Assembly: GCA_022836615.1 (NCBI GenBank)
Contig: MU405220.1
Coordinates: forward strand, 1 to 64,000
Source: Annulohypoxylon bovei var. microspora
Taxonomy: Eukaryota; Ascomycota; Sordariomycetes; Xylariales; Hypoxylaceae
Length of the DNA stretch: 64,000 nucleotides
Direction: 5' to 3'
The notes below the pieces were generated by a model. That model worked only from the letters and a program-made list of their open reading frames with translations. It was not told the DNA's origin and made no database searches. This document shows, one piece after another, positions 23,114 through 33,712 of the stretch (its first letter is position 1; every line of letters starts with the position of its first letter). Position numbers and translations under genes: made by a program.

Positions 23114-25083
23114 GATGGGCAATAGAACCTGATAGGTAAATTCCCTTAAATACCTAGGTATGGCGATATCACCAAGTTCGTTTAAGGGGCTTTGTGGTGT
23201 ATCTCAAATTTGAAGTACTAGAAGAGACTTTCAATAATAGAATGCAGCTTTTTTTCGCGAAGCTACAAGGCTAAGTCGCGCCGGGGTGTGAGCAGTAAAA
23301 GTGGACCAAGCGGATAAAGGTAAAAAATGGGGCGCGTCGTCAATGGTCAAAGCTCCTAAATCCTTGTACTACCTACGTATTAAGTACTAACTTCGTGCAA
23401 CCACATCAAAGCCAATAACAGATTCAGGATCGATTTCAACTCAAACAATTTAGTATATAAATTTATTCTTCATAATAATTCCAAATATTACATACTGCAT
23501 TCGATCTACTAATACTATTGACGTTTATATATTCGGAAATTAGATATAATAGAACTCTAAGGAAGCAGGAAACAAGTTATCAACCAAGTTATTCTTTGTA
23601 ACACGTATGAGATTTACCTCTCTCTTGTAAGCTTATAACTGACATATCCACTAGTAATGTCGAGGAAGTTGAAGGACCCGGTCTCATATCTGGGACGAGC
23701 TACATATCTAAGCAGCTAAGTTGAATACTTCTCATCCGATCCGATCGAACACTGAACGTAACATCACCCTTCAGGGTGTCAACGGAATGTTACCCACCCC
23801 AACTCCCAGCATCGGGTTCCAAGTGACGCAATGAATTTTCCTCTTCGAAGGGCAAGGCAAACATGTGATTCAAGACTATTAGAAGCAAGATTTTAAACAT
23901 GCAGAAATTCAGTCCAGCGGGATGCTTGAAGGTTATAAATGGTAACTTATTTAGTTCAGCTCAGGAAAAATAATGAATATATAATCCATAAGGAATACTC
24001 AATTATAAACGCGTAATATTGGGTTTAGTAGGTATTACTGAGGATATCTCGGTATCAAAGTATCAATATCGAAGTAGGATATTTCCTACACAGATATAAT
24101 TAATCGTATGTTGTCTATTAAATACGAGATCTAACACTTGTATTAAAATATGACGGCGGCACAGTAACTCCGAGATTTGGAGAGCGGTGTATCTCAGTCA
24201 TGCAAGTTATGCAGGCTATTCTTGGCTATTATCAATGGAATTAATGTGTATAATTTTTATTGACATGTATTTCATCGCATTCAAATTTGCATTTGAATTC
24301 CTTAGGAGATATCGATGTTCGCATACTCTCGAATTTTCACGTGGCGGAAAGTCGAGGTGTGAATGGAATGACCGCGTTCCTTGATTTTTACAATACAAGC
24401 CACTTTATTGGCCACGGCGAAAACAGGTGCCTGACTGTCAGCTGTGGCGACTAATCACGGGAACGCGGGGGATAGTTAGGCACCTGAGCTGCCTGAATTG
24501 CCCTAAAGTCCGCCTAACCTGGTCTGCCCTGGCACCGGACTCGTTAAACTCCAGGGGCTTACACAGCTGAAAATAGAAGGAGCCCAAAATAATTGGGCCC
24601 TAAGGTTAAAGTTAGCCTGTGAGATTGAGATCCGCTCGCTAGACCCCACCCTAAATCCAAAAAAAAACTTTATGGTGCAGTCGCATAATTAAAAGAAAGT
24701 GGTGGCCTCTTACATTTTCTATTCTTTTCTTTTCCCTCTTAACCACCACCATAAGGTGAACCCATTTCGACGACTTAACCAACCAAACACAACTTACGGT
24801 AAACCACGCGATTGCCAATGCATCAGCAAAACGATTACGACCGATTTTCTTCATCTATAGACCGCCACCAGATGACTTCGACCCTTCAGCCAGTACACTC
24901 TGATTACCTTCGCGAAGCACGCGCTGACGCTGAGCGACGACGCGGCACCCGCTTACCTTGAATCGGGGCGGGTTGAAAGAGTCGCATCGACAGAAGACTC
25001 TCTTTTATAAACCATATCCTATTAATTAAATATTAATTGGGATAAACGAAACGGAAGGAATTAAAGAGGAGGAATTAGACACC
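23114..25083. other. 2-kb gene-free interval, AT-rich in the middle
   Basis: It holds the PRP4 promoter at its left, including a TACCTAGGTA palindrome at 23151-23160, and the upstream region of the S6K-like kinase at its right. About 23,400-24,150 is AT-rich with many TA steps and could be an old RIP-degraded repeat, but no inverted or direct terminal repeat is visible. Confidence 0.45.
25006..25011 (+). promoter_or_regulatory. possible TATA box of the S6K-like kinase gene
   Basis: TATAAA lies 73 bp upstream of the start codon at 25084 and follows a CT-rich stretch. The position suits a fungal TATA element; no transcription start is known. Confidence 0.3.
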
Positions 25084-26592
25084 ATGTTACCTCCGGCCGC
25101 TCCAGCGCTTACTACCGTTCGCGGTTTTGCAGCGACCCCAATCGTGTCCGGCGACGACGATTCCGACCACTGCATGACACCACCTTTGTCCGCGCGCCGC
25201 GGTCGCGCCCCTCGTATCGACGATGTTGTCAGCGCTAACTGTAGTCCCATTTTGCGCGCCACCTATTCGCCTGCTATTAGTGGAATCGCTAAGTTGCGTT
25301 TGCAACTCGAACCTCTCAGTCTAAGCGACTCGCGCGCTAGTACAATGTGCCGGACTCGAAGCACCAGCAGACAGCGTGGCATGAGTGGACTCACCAGTCA
25401 TACAGCTCGTAGCGACGACGAAATTTCCGAGGTCGGATCAACTAGTTACGAGGTCGCGCTGGAAACCGACTTTGTTAGCGAAAGTGTACGAGAGAAGCGG
25501 TATGGCGCCGTCGAAGGTGGACTGGTGCCTCGAAAGATGCAGTCCGATGACTTCGAGCCTCTCCGTTGTCTCGGAAAGGGCACTTACGGCACCGTTCTTC
25601 TCGTGAAGCAGCGCACTACCGGTCGACTATATGCGCAGAAGCAATTTAAGAAAGCCTCTGTTGTCGTTCACAAGAAACTCGTCGAGCAAACAAAGACGGA
25701 ACGACAAATTCTCGAGTCCGTCAACAGGCACCCCTTTGTCGTCAAGCTGTTCTATGCATTCCAAGACCAGGAGAAGCTGTACCTCATCCTCGAGTATGGG
25801 CAGGGCGGAGAGCTATTCACTCACCTTAATACCGAAAAGATGTTCCCCGAGCCTGTCGCTGCCTTCTATATGGCGGAGATGGTACTCGCTCTATCCCATC
25901 TCCACGATACGCTCGGCGTGGTCTACAGGGATTTGAAGCCCGAGAACTGCTTGTTGGATGCTCGCGGTCACCTTTTGCTAACCGACTTCGGTCTGTCCAA
26001 AGTTGCGATAGAGGAAGATGATAGCTGCAAGTCTATACTCGGAACCGTCGAGTATATGGCGCCCGAAGTTGTTCAGGGTCAGAAATATGGCAAGGCGGTG
26101 GACTGGTGGTCGTTCGGTGCGTTGGGTTACGACCTTATGACGGGCAACCCACCTTTCCGTGGCGGCAACCACGCCAAGATTCAGAGCAACATCGTAAAGC
26201 AAAAACTTATCCTGCCATACTTCTTAGGCCCCGATGCCAAGGACCTGCTTACGCGGCTTTTGAAGAAGGATCCCGCCAAACGTCTAGGCTCGAACATGCC
26301 CAAAGATCTCCAAATCATCAAGAAGCATAGGTTCTTCCGGAAGATCGACTGGAAGAAGCTTGCGACCAGGGAGTTGGAGGCGCCAATTCAACCAATGATC
26401 ACGGACCCCGAACTTGCGGAGAACTTTGCCCCGGAATTCACCGAGTTGTGCCTAAGCCCTATCGTCGCCAAGGATCCATGGAACGAATACTCACCGAAGG
26501 ACGGCTTTAAGGAAGACCCCTTCGGCGGATTTAGTTTCGTGGCCTCCAACAGCTTGCTAGAGAACAACGGGTTCACGTGTGCCGAAGCATAG
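25084..26592 (+). CDS. AGC-family Ser/Thr kinase, S6K/Psk1-like
   Basis: A single exon of 502 residues. Residues 1-150 are low complexity. The kinase domain runs ~158-415: Gly-loop GKGTYG at 164-169, catalytic Lys186 (YAQKQFKK), YRDLKPEN at 281-288, DFG at 301-303 and VEYMAPE at 322-328. The AGC C-terminal tail follows, with Ser-Pro at ~458 and a hydrophobic motif DPFGGFSFV at ~478-486 (Ser484). This architecture is that of the S6 kinases, which are activated by TOR and PDK1. The activation loop reads SCKSILGT rather than the usual TxTFCGT, so the PDK1-site Thr is replaced by Ser and the Phe-Cys by Ile-Leu. Relatives include fission yeast Psk1. It is not the SCH9 orthologue, which is also in this window. 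The cellular target (ribosomal protein S6) is inferred from the family. Confidence 0.93.
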   Translation: MLPPAAPALTTVRGFAATPIVSGDDDSDHCMTPPLSARRGRAPRIDDVVSANCSPILRATYSPAISGIAKLRLQLEPLSLSDSRASTMCRTRSTSRQRGMSGLTSHTARSDDEISEVGSTSYEVALETDFVSESVREKRYGAVEGGLVPRKMQSDDFEPLRCLGKGTYGTVLLVKQRTTGRLYAQKQFKKASVVVHKKLVEQTKTERQILESVNRHPFVVKLFYAFQDQEKLYLILEYGQGGELFTHLNTEKMFPEPVAAFYMAEMVLALSHLHDTLGVVYRDLKPENCLLDARGHLLLTDFGLSKVAIEEDDSCKSILGTVEYMAPEVVQGQKYGKAVDWWSFGALGYDLMTGNPPFRGGNHAKIQSNIVKQKLILPYFLGPDAKDLLTRLLKKDPAKRLGSNMPKDLQIIKKHRFFRKIDWKKLATRELEAPIQPMITDPELAENFAPEFTELCLSPIVAKDPWNEYSPKDGFKEDPFGGFSFVASNSLLENNGFTCAEA

Positions 26593-29500
26593 AATTTCCT
26601 TGACGGAATGTATGGTTACGGATACAGAATGTAGCGATATGAATACAGAAACAGCGAGCCTGATTCTAAAGTCGATTTGCATTCGACCTCAACGTGTTGG
26701 ACGGCAAAGATAGGTTTTAGGGGTAGTGATTAAAATCACGGTTTTAGACTAATAGTCCGATCTGGACCGGTTCATTAATGGGAACGAATCACCGAGGCTG
26801 CCGAGCAGTTACGAATTACCCTTGTTCCTTGACCGTTCGTGATGGTATCTTAGTATGACTTTGTGACCAAGAGAGGCCTCCACTGCAGCTAGATTCATTA
26901 TCATGACTAGTAGTCGAATTGTTCAAGCTGGAATATACCTCATAAATGATACTGTTTCATGCTTTCTACTTGAAAGCATTTGATCTAGTGTTTGCTGAGT
27001 GGCTAGGATGTGTCCAGCTCATTCGAGGACGCGCAAGCGCACAGCCCCGAAAAGCATGGGACATCACACCGCTGCAGATACAGCCAACCAAGACATCCCG
27101 AAACGCACGATGATGTTGAGTATAAGCGTTTCCTCATAATAAGAGCTGTTACTAATTACTTAGGTAATGGTCGCAACTACGCATCAGATACAGCCGGCAT
27201 ATTAAAGATCATCCTAGTTATATGGGGATGAGTATATCGCGGGAAAGGAAACGAATGAACGGGGTATATTTCTTACGAGGCGGTCTGATTGTGGGTAGAA
27301 TTCTCTGCACACCTCTTCTATCCTGGTCAACATATATATAACGAGTAAAGTCAATCAAGCTCCTTGAACTTCCAACAGCTTAGGATACAACACTAAACAT
27401 GGGACAGCGCACACCATACCTGTCAGTGCTTCCTTGGCATACATGATGACATCGCAACCCTACGATAGGTAAACGACTGGCATTCCGTCTGTGGGCGTAA
27501 GGCTTGATTGTCACTTCGACAATATCCACTTGCCTACATGTCTACCACTTTATTCATACATACTGGATACCCCTGGTTCTTCAGAGCTAGCATGGTGATA
27601 GTGCCACATAGCATTAGTCTACATACAACATGTCTCTGAATATAGGCTGATAGGAAAGAATGGTAACACGTAGGAAAATCGCCGACGATCTACTTGCACT
27701 TTTATGAAATGAAACACGGAGGTAAAACTGGCTTGATTAAGAAGGCATGCGTACTAAATAAGAAAACGGAGATAAATCAATAAGTCAGTGGCTGTACCTA
27801 CTTTCCTTTGCCTCGTGTATGCCCAGATATGGCAATTCTATTTACAGATGTTTCCGGTCTTATAGGTATATCCGTTTATTGCTAAGCATATCCCCAACCC
27901 ATCATCATCGGTTATCTCTCTCCGGCACCTAATCTTGTACAAGCGTCAGCTGCTGATCCCCCGGATTCCAAGCCACCAGTGTCTTCGGACAGTATGCGCT
28001 GGTACGGTGTCGTAGGGGAGCGTCCGTCGCAAGTGCGAACCGATACAAAGCACTTCGCTGGCAAATTGGGGTATTACAAGTAGACAGAGCCTCATTGCCA
28101 TCCCCGTGGTCTTACTGCGAAGTCTTGTTTCCGGTCGAGAACGGTGATACCGATTGCTCGCGGAGGGATGTTGTGATATATTGTATTCCATCTGACGCCA
28201 CAAAGCTAGTTGTCTGTCCCTTATATGCCGTCATAGCCGCCTTATTAACTACCTGCCTGTCATTGGCGCTTGGCAGAGTCTAAGTTGAGTGTGTAACTCG
28301 GTCCGAGCAATGCTCAGGTCAAGGTTTCGTCGTGCGCACCATAGGTACATTATGTAGTCTAGATATTTTCCTATTATCTACCTACCTACCTACCTAGGTA
28401 CATACCTACATACGTACCTAGAAACAAATACGTCGCAACAAGTCCTCTTCTCAACCTGACAGACACATAGAAGTTCTCAAAAGGGGCCCCCACGTAGCAG
28501 CGAAATAACGTAAACTATGGATGACAAAACCTTGATCCTGAAACAAGACAGAGATCTGCGTACGAATCTCATACACACCAAATGCGGTCGTCGATTCGTT
28601 ACTAAACCGCCATGCCCTGGTGCTGACAAAAAACCAAACCTGCCCTAAAAATGGAATGCCCATGGCCCCACGCCCGCCCCCGGAACGCAACCCTGCCGTG
28701 TGGTGTGGTGCGTGATTCGGTACCGTTCAGGGCCCATTGGCGAATCACCGCGGCCGCGATTCTAATATGGGATGGGCGGCAGGTTGGGTTGCGTCGGGTT
28801 GCCCTCGACTGCCGGAAACCTACCTGCCTGCCCTGCTCGAACGGGGGACCTGCCCAACAATAACTAGGTCATAAACATGATAGATAGCGCTTCCTGCAGC
28901 CCGCCAAGTTGCACAGCCTTGAAACCAAGCAGGTCGGCTACGACCATGCATCGGGCCTTGGCGGTCCCGCCGGGGGGAGGAATAGCTGTCGTCAGCAACG
29001 GCGAGGTGCTCCCCGAACGCAAGTCTGGGGATATCAATGCCGGCTCTCTGGGTTTTGGTGCCTAGGTACATACCTACCATTGAGAGCAGAGGGCGACATG
29101 ATAAGATGGATCGACGGCCATTGCATTGCATAGCCTGGCTCCCGTTTCCGTATCGGACGAGAACGTATCATTGGAGCGATTAGATTTCACATGCGTAGGT
29201 AGACGTGAAGGCATTGACCTCGACGGCCGAGACACTACGGGGGGAAAGGCCTCGCGCCGTCTGATGATAAGTGTGTATCCCAAGCTGCCAAGGGCATATA
29301 CGCCCAAGTATACATATAACTATGTATAGTGATACAGTAAGTTTGGGTTGATGAGCTTGGGTGATAAGCTGCAGATCTATGTGTGTATAGCTTCGGTGTA
29401 TACAAGGGAACCAAGACTGCGATCCTGGGTCTTCTAGATCATCATTTCTGCTATGACTTGCATCGACAAGGAAGACTATTTCTAATATTGGTCTATATAT

Positions 29501-30056
29501 ATTCCCCCTTCCCTCTCACTCATCTTCCTACTAGATAGATGTGTCTACTCGCCTGCGGATTCGTATATCGATCGAACTTGAGGACCTAGCGAATTTGACT
29601 TTCACGAGACACAGTCCTAAAACGTTAAAACGCTATACGCGTTCGATGCCGAGGGTTGCATAGTTGTCGCACGAGCACAATTACATCATCGAGGTGTCCG
29701 AGGGGAGGAGAAAGATCTGTGTGTCAGACAGAAGCTTCGTGAAGCATAAGGATCGAGTACATAACTTAAAATATCCGTTAACGCATAATCTGAGACGGTG
29801 ACGTGGAAACTCTACCTCCTTATCCCGCAAAGGTCGAAATTTCAGGCGCATAATTATTTGCGAGAATACACATCGAATACTATACCGGAGGCATCTTACA
29901 CGAAGGACATAGAGAAGCATTCGAGATGATCATCTCGTACCTAGCCTCGGCGGCGCTGTGTAGGTGTTCCCCTCATAATGAGAATTTAGTCCTTCATAAC
30001 ACTCCCATACGGGATCTTGAAGGGCTCATCAAGCAAACCTGTAGAAACATCTAGAG
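26593..30056. other. 3.5-kb gene-free interval
   Basis: No exon chain can be supported on either strand. It includes a GC-rich stretch at ~28,650-28,990, a TACC tandem run ending in the TACCTAGGTA palindrome (~28,376-28,400), and scattered short open frames without protein-like composition. A lineage-specific or non-coding transcript cannot be excluded. Confidence 0.5.
28378..28400. repeat. (CTAC)n microsatellite ending in a palindrome
   Basis: Four to five tandem CTAC units run directly into TACCTAGGTA, followed by further ACATACC units. Similar TACC tracts recur through the intergenic DNA of this window. Confidence 0.8.
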
Positions 30057-31300
30057 ATGAAGGTGCTGACAAGTCTCATAGCCGCCATATTCTATAGCAC
30101 CCTTGGCTCCGCCGAGCCAGTACAATACTGCCCGGTGGAGGATATATGCTACCAAGTCGCCGTGCCCTCAGCCTCGGCTACCTCGGACGGGGGTAATATC
30201 TACCTACAACTGCGGGCGCCGACCTCTTACTCATGGGTAGCCTTCGGGACCGGATCCGTGATGGCGGACTCCGATATGTTCGTGATGTACTCCAACGGCA
30301 ACGGCAACGTGACAGTGTCGGCGCGCGCGGGGACGGGGCACACGATGCCGAGACACAACGCGATGATCCAGCTCGAACTCCTCGGAGGTAGCGGTCTAAC
30401 GAACAACGACGGGACCATGATCGCGAACTTGCGGTGCGGGAACTGCGGGTCGTGGCCGGGTGGGTCCATGAGCCTGTCCTCGGACGCGGCGTCCTGGATC
30501 GCGGCGTGGAAAGAGGGCGACGCGATCGACAGCAACGACACCGATGCCACGATCCGGTATCATGATGCGCACGATGCGTGGACGTTCGACCTGACGCAGG
30601 GCACGGTGACGGACGACGCGAACCCGTTCTTGGGCGTGCGGCAGTTCGATAACAACAATAGGGGCGTGGGCAAAGGCAGCTTCGCGGACCCGCGGACGCT
30701 AGTCCTGGGGCATGGCATTATAATGGCGGTCGTCATGGTGCTTTTGTACCCCCTGGGGTCGTCGCTCATGCCGCTATTCGGAAAGTGGATTCTGCACGCC
30801 TCGTGGCAATTCCTGGCCTTCCTGCTCATGTGGGCCGGGTTTGGTTTGGGTATTGTTGCCTCGCAGCGCATTCGCCTTGTAAGTCTTTCCTCCTACCCCT
30901 ATTTCGTAATCTCATAATCCCTATGCCCCTACACAAACGCCATAGAACAGAACTAACGGACTTTGTCTAACAGGACTTCAACTCGACACACACGCTCCTA
31001 GGCACAGTCGTAGTATGTCTGATGGTCGTACAGCCCGTCCTGGGTTGGGTGCACCATAGATACTTCGTCAAGAACCAAGCCCGAGGTCTCGTGTCGCACG
31101 CTCACATCTGGTACGGCCGCGCTCTGCTCATCATGGGCGTAGTGAATGGCGGGCTCGGCCTACAGCTAGCAGACGCCTCGAGAACGTTCGTGGTCGCGTA
31201 CTCGGTCGTCGCCGGTGTCATGTTCGCCATCTACATCGCTGCCGCTGTGTTCGGCGAGTTCCGACGCCGCCGGCGCATTGAGCAAGAGAAGAGCTTTTGA
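30057..31300 (+). CDS. secreted/membrane DOMON (CDH-type cytochrome) fused to cytochrome b561
   Basis: Two exons (30057-30878, 30974-31300; 95-bp intron with GTAAGT and AACAG) give 382 residues. Residues 1-19 form a signal peptide (LTSLIAAIFYSTLGSA). Residues ~25-195 match the cellobiose-dehydrogenase-type cytochrome/DOMON fold: VQYCPVEDICYQVAVP, YSWVAFGTGSVMADSDMFVMY and a Met/His pair as likely haem ligands, with a disulfide-type NLRCGNCGSW. About five membrane helices follow (LVLGHGIIMAVVMVLLYPLG, then WILHASWQFLAFLL, LLGTVVVCLMVVQPVLGW, HIWYGRALLIMGVVNGGLGL, VVAYSVVAGVMFAIYIAAAV). Paired His residues suit a b561 haem core, so the protein probably moves electrons across a membrane to an external acceptor. 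There is no flavin domain, so this is not cellobiose dehydrogenase itself. Confidence 0.9.
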
Positions 31301-31355
31301 TCCGACCTGATCCGACCTGATCCGACCTGATCTGATCTGATCTGATCTGATCTGA
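31301..31355 (+). repeat. tandem TCCGACCTGA / TCTGA repeat starting at the stop codon
   Basis: Three perfect copies of a 10-mer (TCCGACCTGA) are followed directly by five TCTGA units. The array starts at the first base after the TGA of the DOMON-b561 gene, so it lies at the very start of the 3' UTR. The 5-mer can be derived from the 10-mer half by C-to-T change. Confidence 0.9.
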
Positions 31356-32403
31356 TTCGGGCTGGATTGTGTTGGGGGATGAATGGTGCTGGGAATTTGA
31401 GAATAGTGATATAATGTGCTTGATTTCTTCGGTGTTTGGATAGGGGGTTCTTGCAAAAGAAATGGGTAAGGTATACACATACACACAAGAGACTGGATAT
31501 CGTTTACCTATCCATGTCCTGTCTTTATCGGCCTGGATTAAGGACCGGAGTTTGACGTTCCATATAGTTATAGGTAACTGGTTGTGGATTATGGTGCGAC
31601 GTTTAGATAATTTTGATTAATGATACTCATCGATTATCAATAAACTTGTAATTAAAGCATATTGTCGTGACATCTTGGTGGCTCGGGTGTGGTGATAGCT
31701 AAGGGTGTCACGTGAACCAATACTCCAATGCTTCAATGCTTCAAGCACAATACGGCCCTGCTGCCTCCTATGTCCCCTCGCAGTCGACACAGAGAACAAT
31801 ATGGATCGATTCATGCTATGCTGACAAATGGAAAGTTCTCGATTCAACTTTAAACAGGTGTTGATCGCTAAGAGGATTTCTGAGGGTTGATAGAAAAAAG
31901 TCTCTGAGTTGTGATCTTCGTCAGCTGAAAAGCATTTGTCGAGATTTATTTTCTAGGTATTCAAAGCCTGAATATGCGCAGTTAGTTTTAGAAGGAATAT
32001 TTCAAAAGCATTTACTGATAGTAGGTGATATAAATTAGACGAAACTTTCCCATCTCAAGAGCTTATGTAATAGTTGTAATAGTAGTCGAAGTTTGATGTT
32101 ATACGGTGGAGCATGGTATACAAAGTACATAGGATTGGTGAGAACCTTGAAAAGGTCAAAGAGCAACCCCACGTGACTTAGCGATCGGAGCACCGCTACT
32201 CCACCTCAGCAACCTTCCCGCGCTAAACGATTGAACAATCGAAAGGAAGGCGGCAAAAGGAAAAACCTCAAATCATAAACCGTCCCCCCCAAGGTCCAAA
32301 GTTCCCCATCCTACCACCAACCACACCCAACCACAAACCACAAAACCACATACCCTCAATCGCCCACAAACCTCAATTGAGCATCCTTTCATAGACCGAC
32401 ATC
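31356..32403. other. intergenic upstream of ATP14
   Basis: About 1 kb with ordinary to AT-rich composition. The last ~170 bp before ATP14 is rich in CCA and A tracts, as fungal 5' leaders often are. No exon is recognised. Confidence 0.4.
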
Positions 32404-33204
32404 ATGTTCTCTCAAATAAGGGCTTCAGTAAGTATTATCCCGCAAACAATTATCGTCGCAATAGACCGGTGGAGAGGGGAATAAAATCGCTAACTCCGAC
32501 TTTTTTTTTCTTTTTTTGTTTAGACTGCTCGATCGGCCGCCTCGGCCATCACCCGTGTAGTTAGAATAAACACCGCCAGAACATTTATCGCACCTACGAT
32601 TTCGCGACGAGGTAAGACTCGAAAGTCTCTTTTTTTCCTATTATGTGCCGAAGTGGATTCCGATGGCAATTGGGTGGTACGATTGGATGATCGAGGTTGG
32701 GAGGTCTTGGAGGCATATGGCGGCATGAGCGGGATGAAGAGATATCCAGCTGGATACCCGCATCGATGCCCACTATGCGTTTACGATATCTCTGAGGAAC
32801 ATAAACCGAAGAGCTTGTCGCAAATTTTCTTCCGAATACCTGCCTCTCTGCCGATCTCGAATCTACTATCTCCGCCCCAACAAGTCAAAGTCAAAATTCA
32901 ATATCAAAGCCAATACTAACATATATAAACAGCCGACTTCGTCCAAGAGCTCTACCTAAAAGAACTCAAGGCATACAAGCCCACACCCATCAAGGACTCC
33001 GATTCCGTCGGTCAAGTCCAAACCTTTAGCGCACCCAAGACTCCCAAGTCGCCCGAAGAGGCCGACCTCGCTAGCAGCTTGAAGGAGTACGAGAGCATGG
33101 CTGTCGAAGTCGAAGGCAATGAGGGCATCACCTCCTCGACGCCCGCTGTCATCGAGGACTGGCTCGTCGAGGAAGAAGACGAGGAGCCTGCTGCTCACCA
33201 TTAG
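32404..33204 (+). CDS. ATP14: mitochondrial F1Fo ATP synthase subunit h
   Basis: Three exons (32404-32427, 32524-32611, 32933-33204) give 127 residues; the last intron is 321 bp and ends with TACTAAC...ACAG. Exon 1 encodes only MFSQIRAS. The first ~35 residues are rich in Arg, Ala and Ser and free of acids (SAITRVVRINTARTF), a mitochondrial presequence. The mature part starts ADFVQELYLKELKAYKP, the conserved core of subunit h, and ends in a very acidic tail (WLVEEEDEEPAAHH). Subunit h belongs to the peripheral stalk of the ATP synthase in the inner membrane. Open-frame scanning alone misses this gene because no exon is long; the frame closes only after splicing. Confidence 0.92.
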
Positions 33205-33386
33205 ATAATAAATTACAGCGAGAAAGGATACGAATAAAAGCGCTCAAGAGAGCGAGAGATACCGGGAAGGGAAGAGAAGACACACGAGACATGCCCAGCG
33301 TTGAGCCATCCGTCTGAGGGAGAAGAAGAAGAAGAACAAGAAGGGGTTGAGGGGAGTAATTATGACCTGTACATTTATTCCTAGGA

Positions 33387-33712
33387 TCACCGTCGCCGAA
33401 TCACAAAAGATCCTTCGTTCCGAAAAGTGCCATCTTTGTGCTCGTTGACATGGAAGATCCCACACATTAGAACATCTCCTCTCTGGTGTCGACTGTTGTA
33501 AATTTACTTGATATCTGAATGTCACTTATAGTCAGCCTACTGAATTACTTACCATAAAGTTCCGATAGCTTTCTCGAATTCTTTCCTCGAGACCTAAAGT
33601 ACTTCCTAATAGATAACCGCATTCGGGTGTTATCATTCGGGGAAGGTTAATTCCAGCCTCGTTGAAGAGCTCAACTGCTAGACAATCAACCCCATCGCTA
33701 ACGTTTGTCAAG
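33387..33712 (-). pseudogene. orphan two-exon gene fragment, family unknown
   Basis: Two stretches join in frame: 33553-33712 (VSDGVDCLAVELFNEAGINL, then PRMITPECGYLLGSTLGLEE) and 33387-33482 (RGDVLMCGIFHVNEHKDGTF, then a tail ending VIRRR and TGA). The intron has donor GTAAGT, a GCTGAC branch-like site and acceptor CACCAG. The composition is that of a real folded protein, and the stop closes both exons properly. No 5' exon or start codon could be linked: upstream sequence is full of stops and becomes simple-repeat-rich. It may be the 3' remnant of a lost gene or the end of a gene whose first exons I missed. It converges on ATP14 with a 182-bp gap. I do not recognise the family. Confidence 0.45.

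Noticed and set aside
23400..24150. Second RIP'd transposon
   Set aside because: The region is AT-rich, but I found no terminal repeat, target duplication or transition-paired copy, so the claim cannot be supported.
24187..24384. 65-codon hydrophobic plus-strand frame in the PRP4-S6K gap
   Set aside because: It overlaps another open frame on the opposite strand in AT-rich DNA, and no splice partner or domain supports it.
27010..27231. 73-codon plus-strand frame downstream of the S6K-like kinase
   Set aside because: The first half is low-complexity His/Ser/Arg. No homologous motif or intron partner was found.
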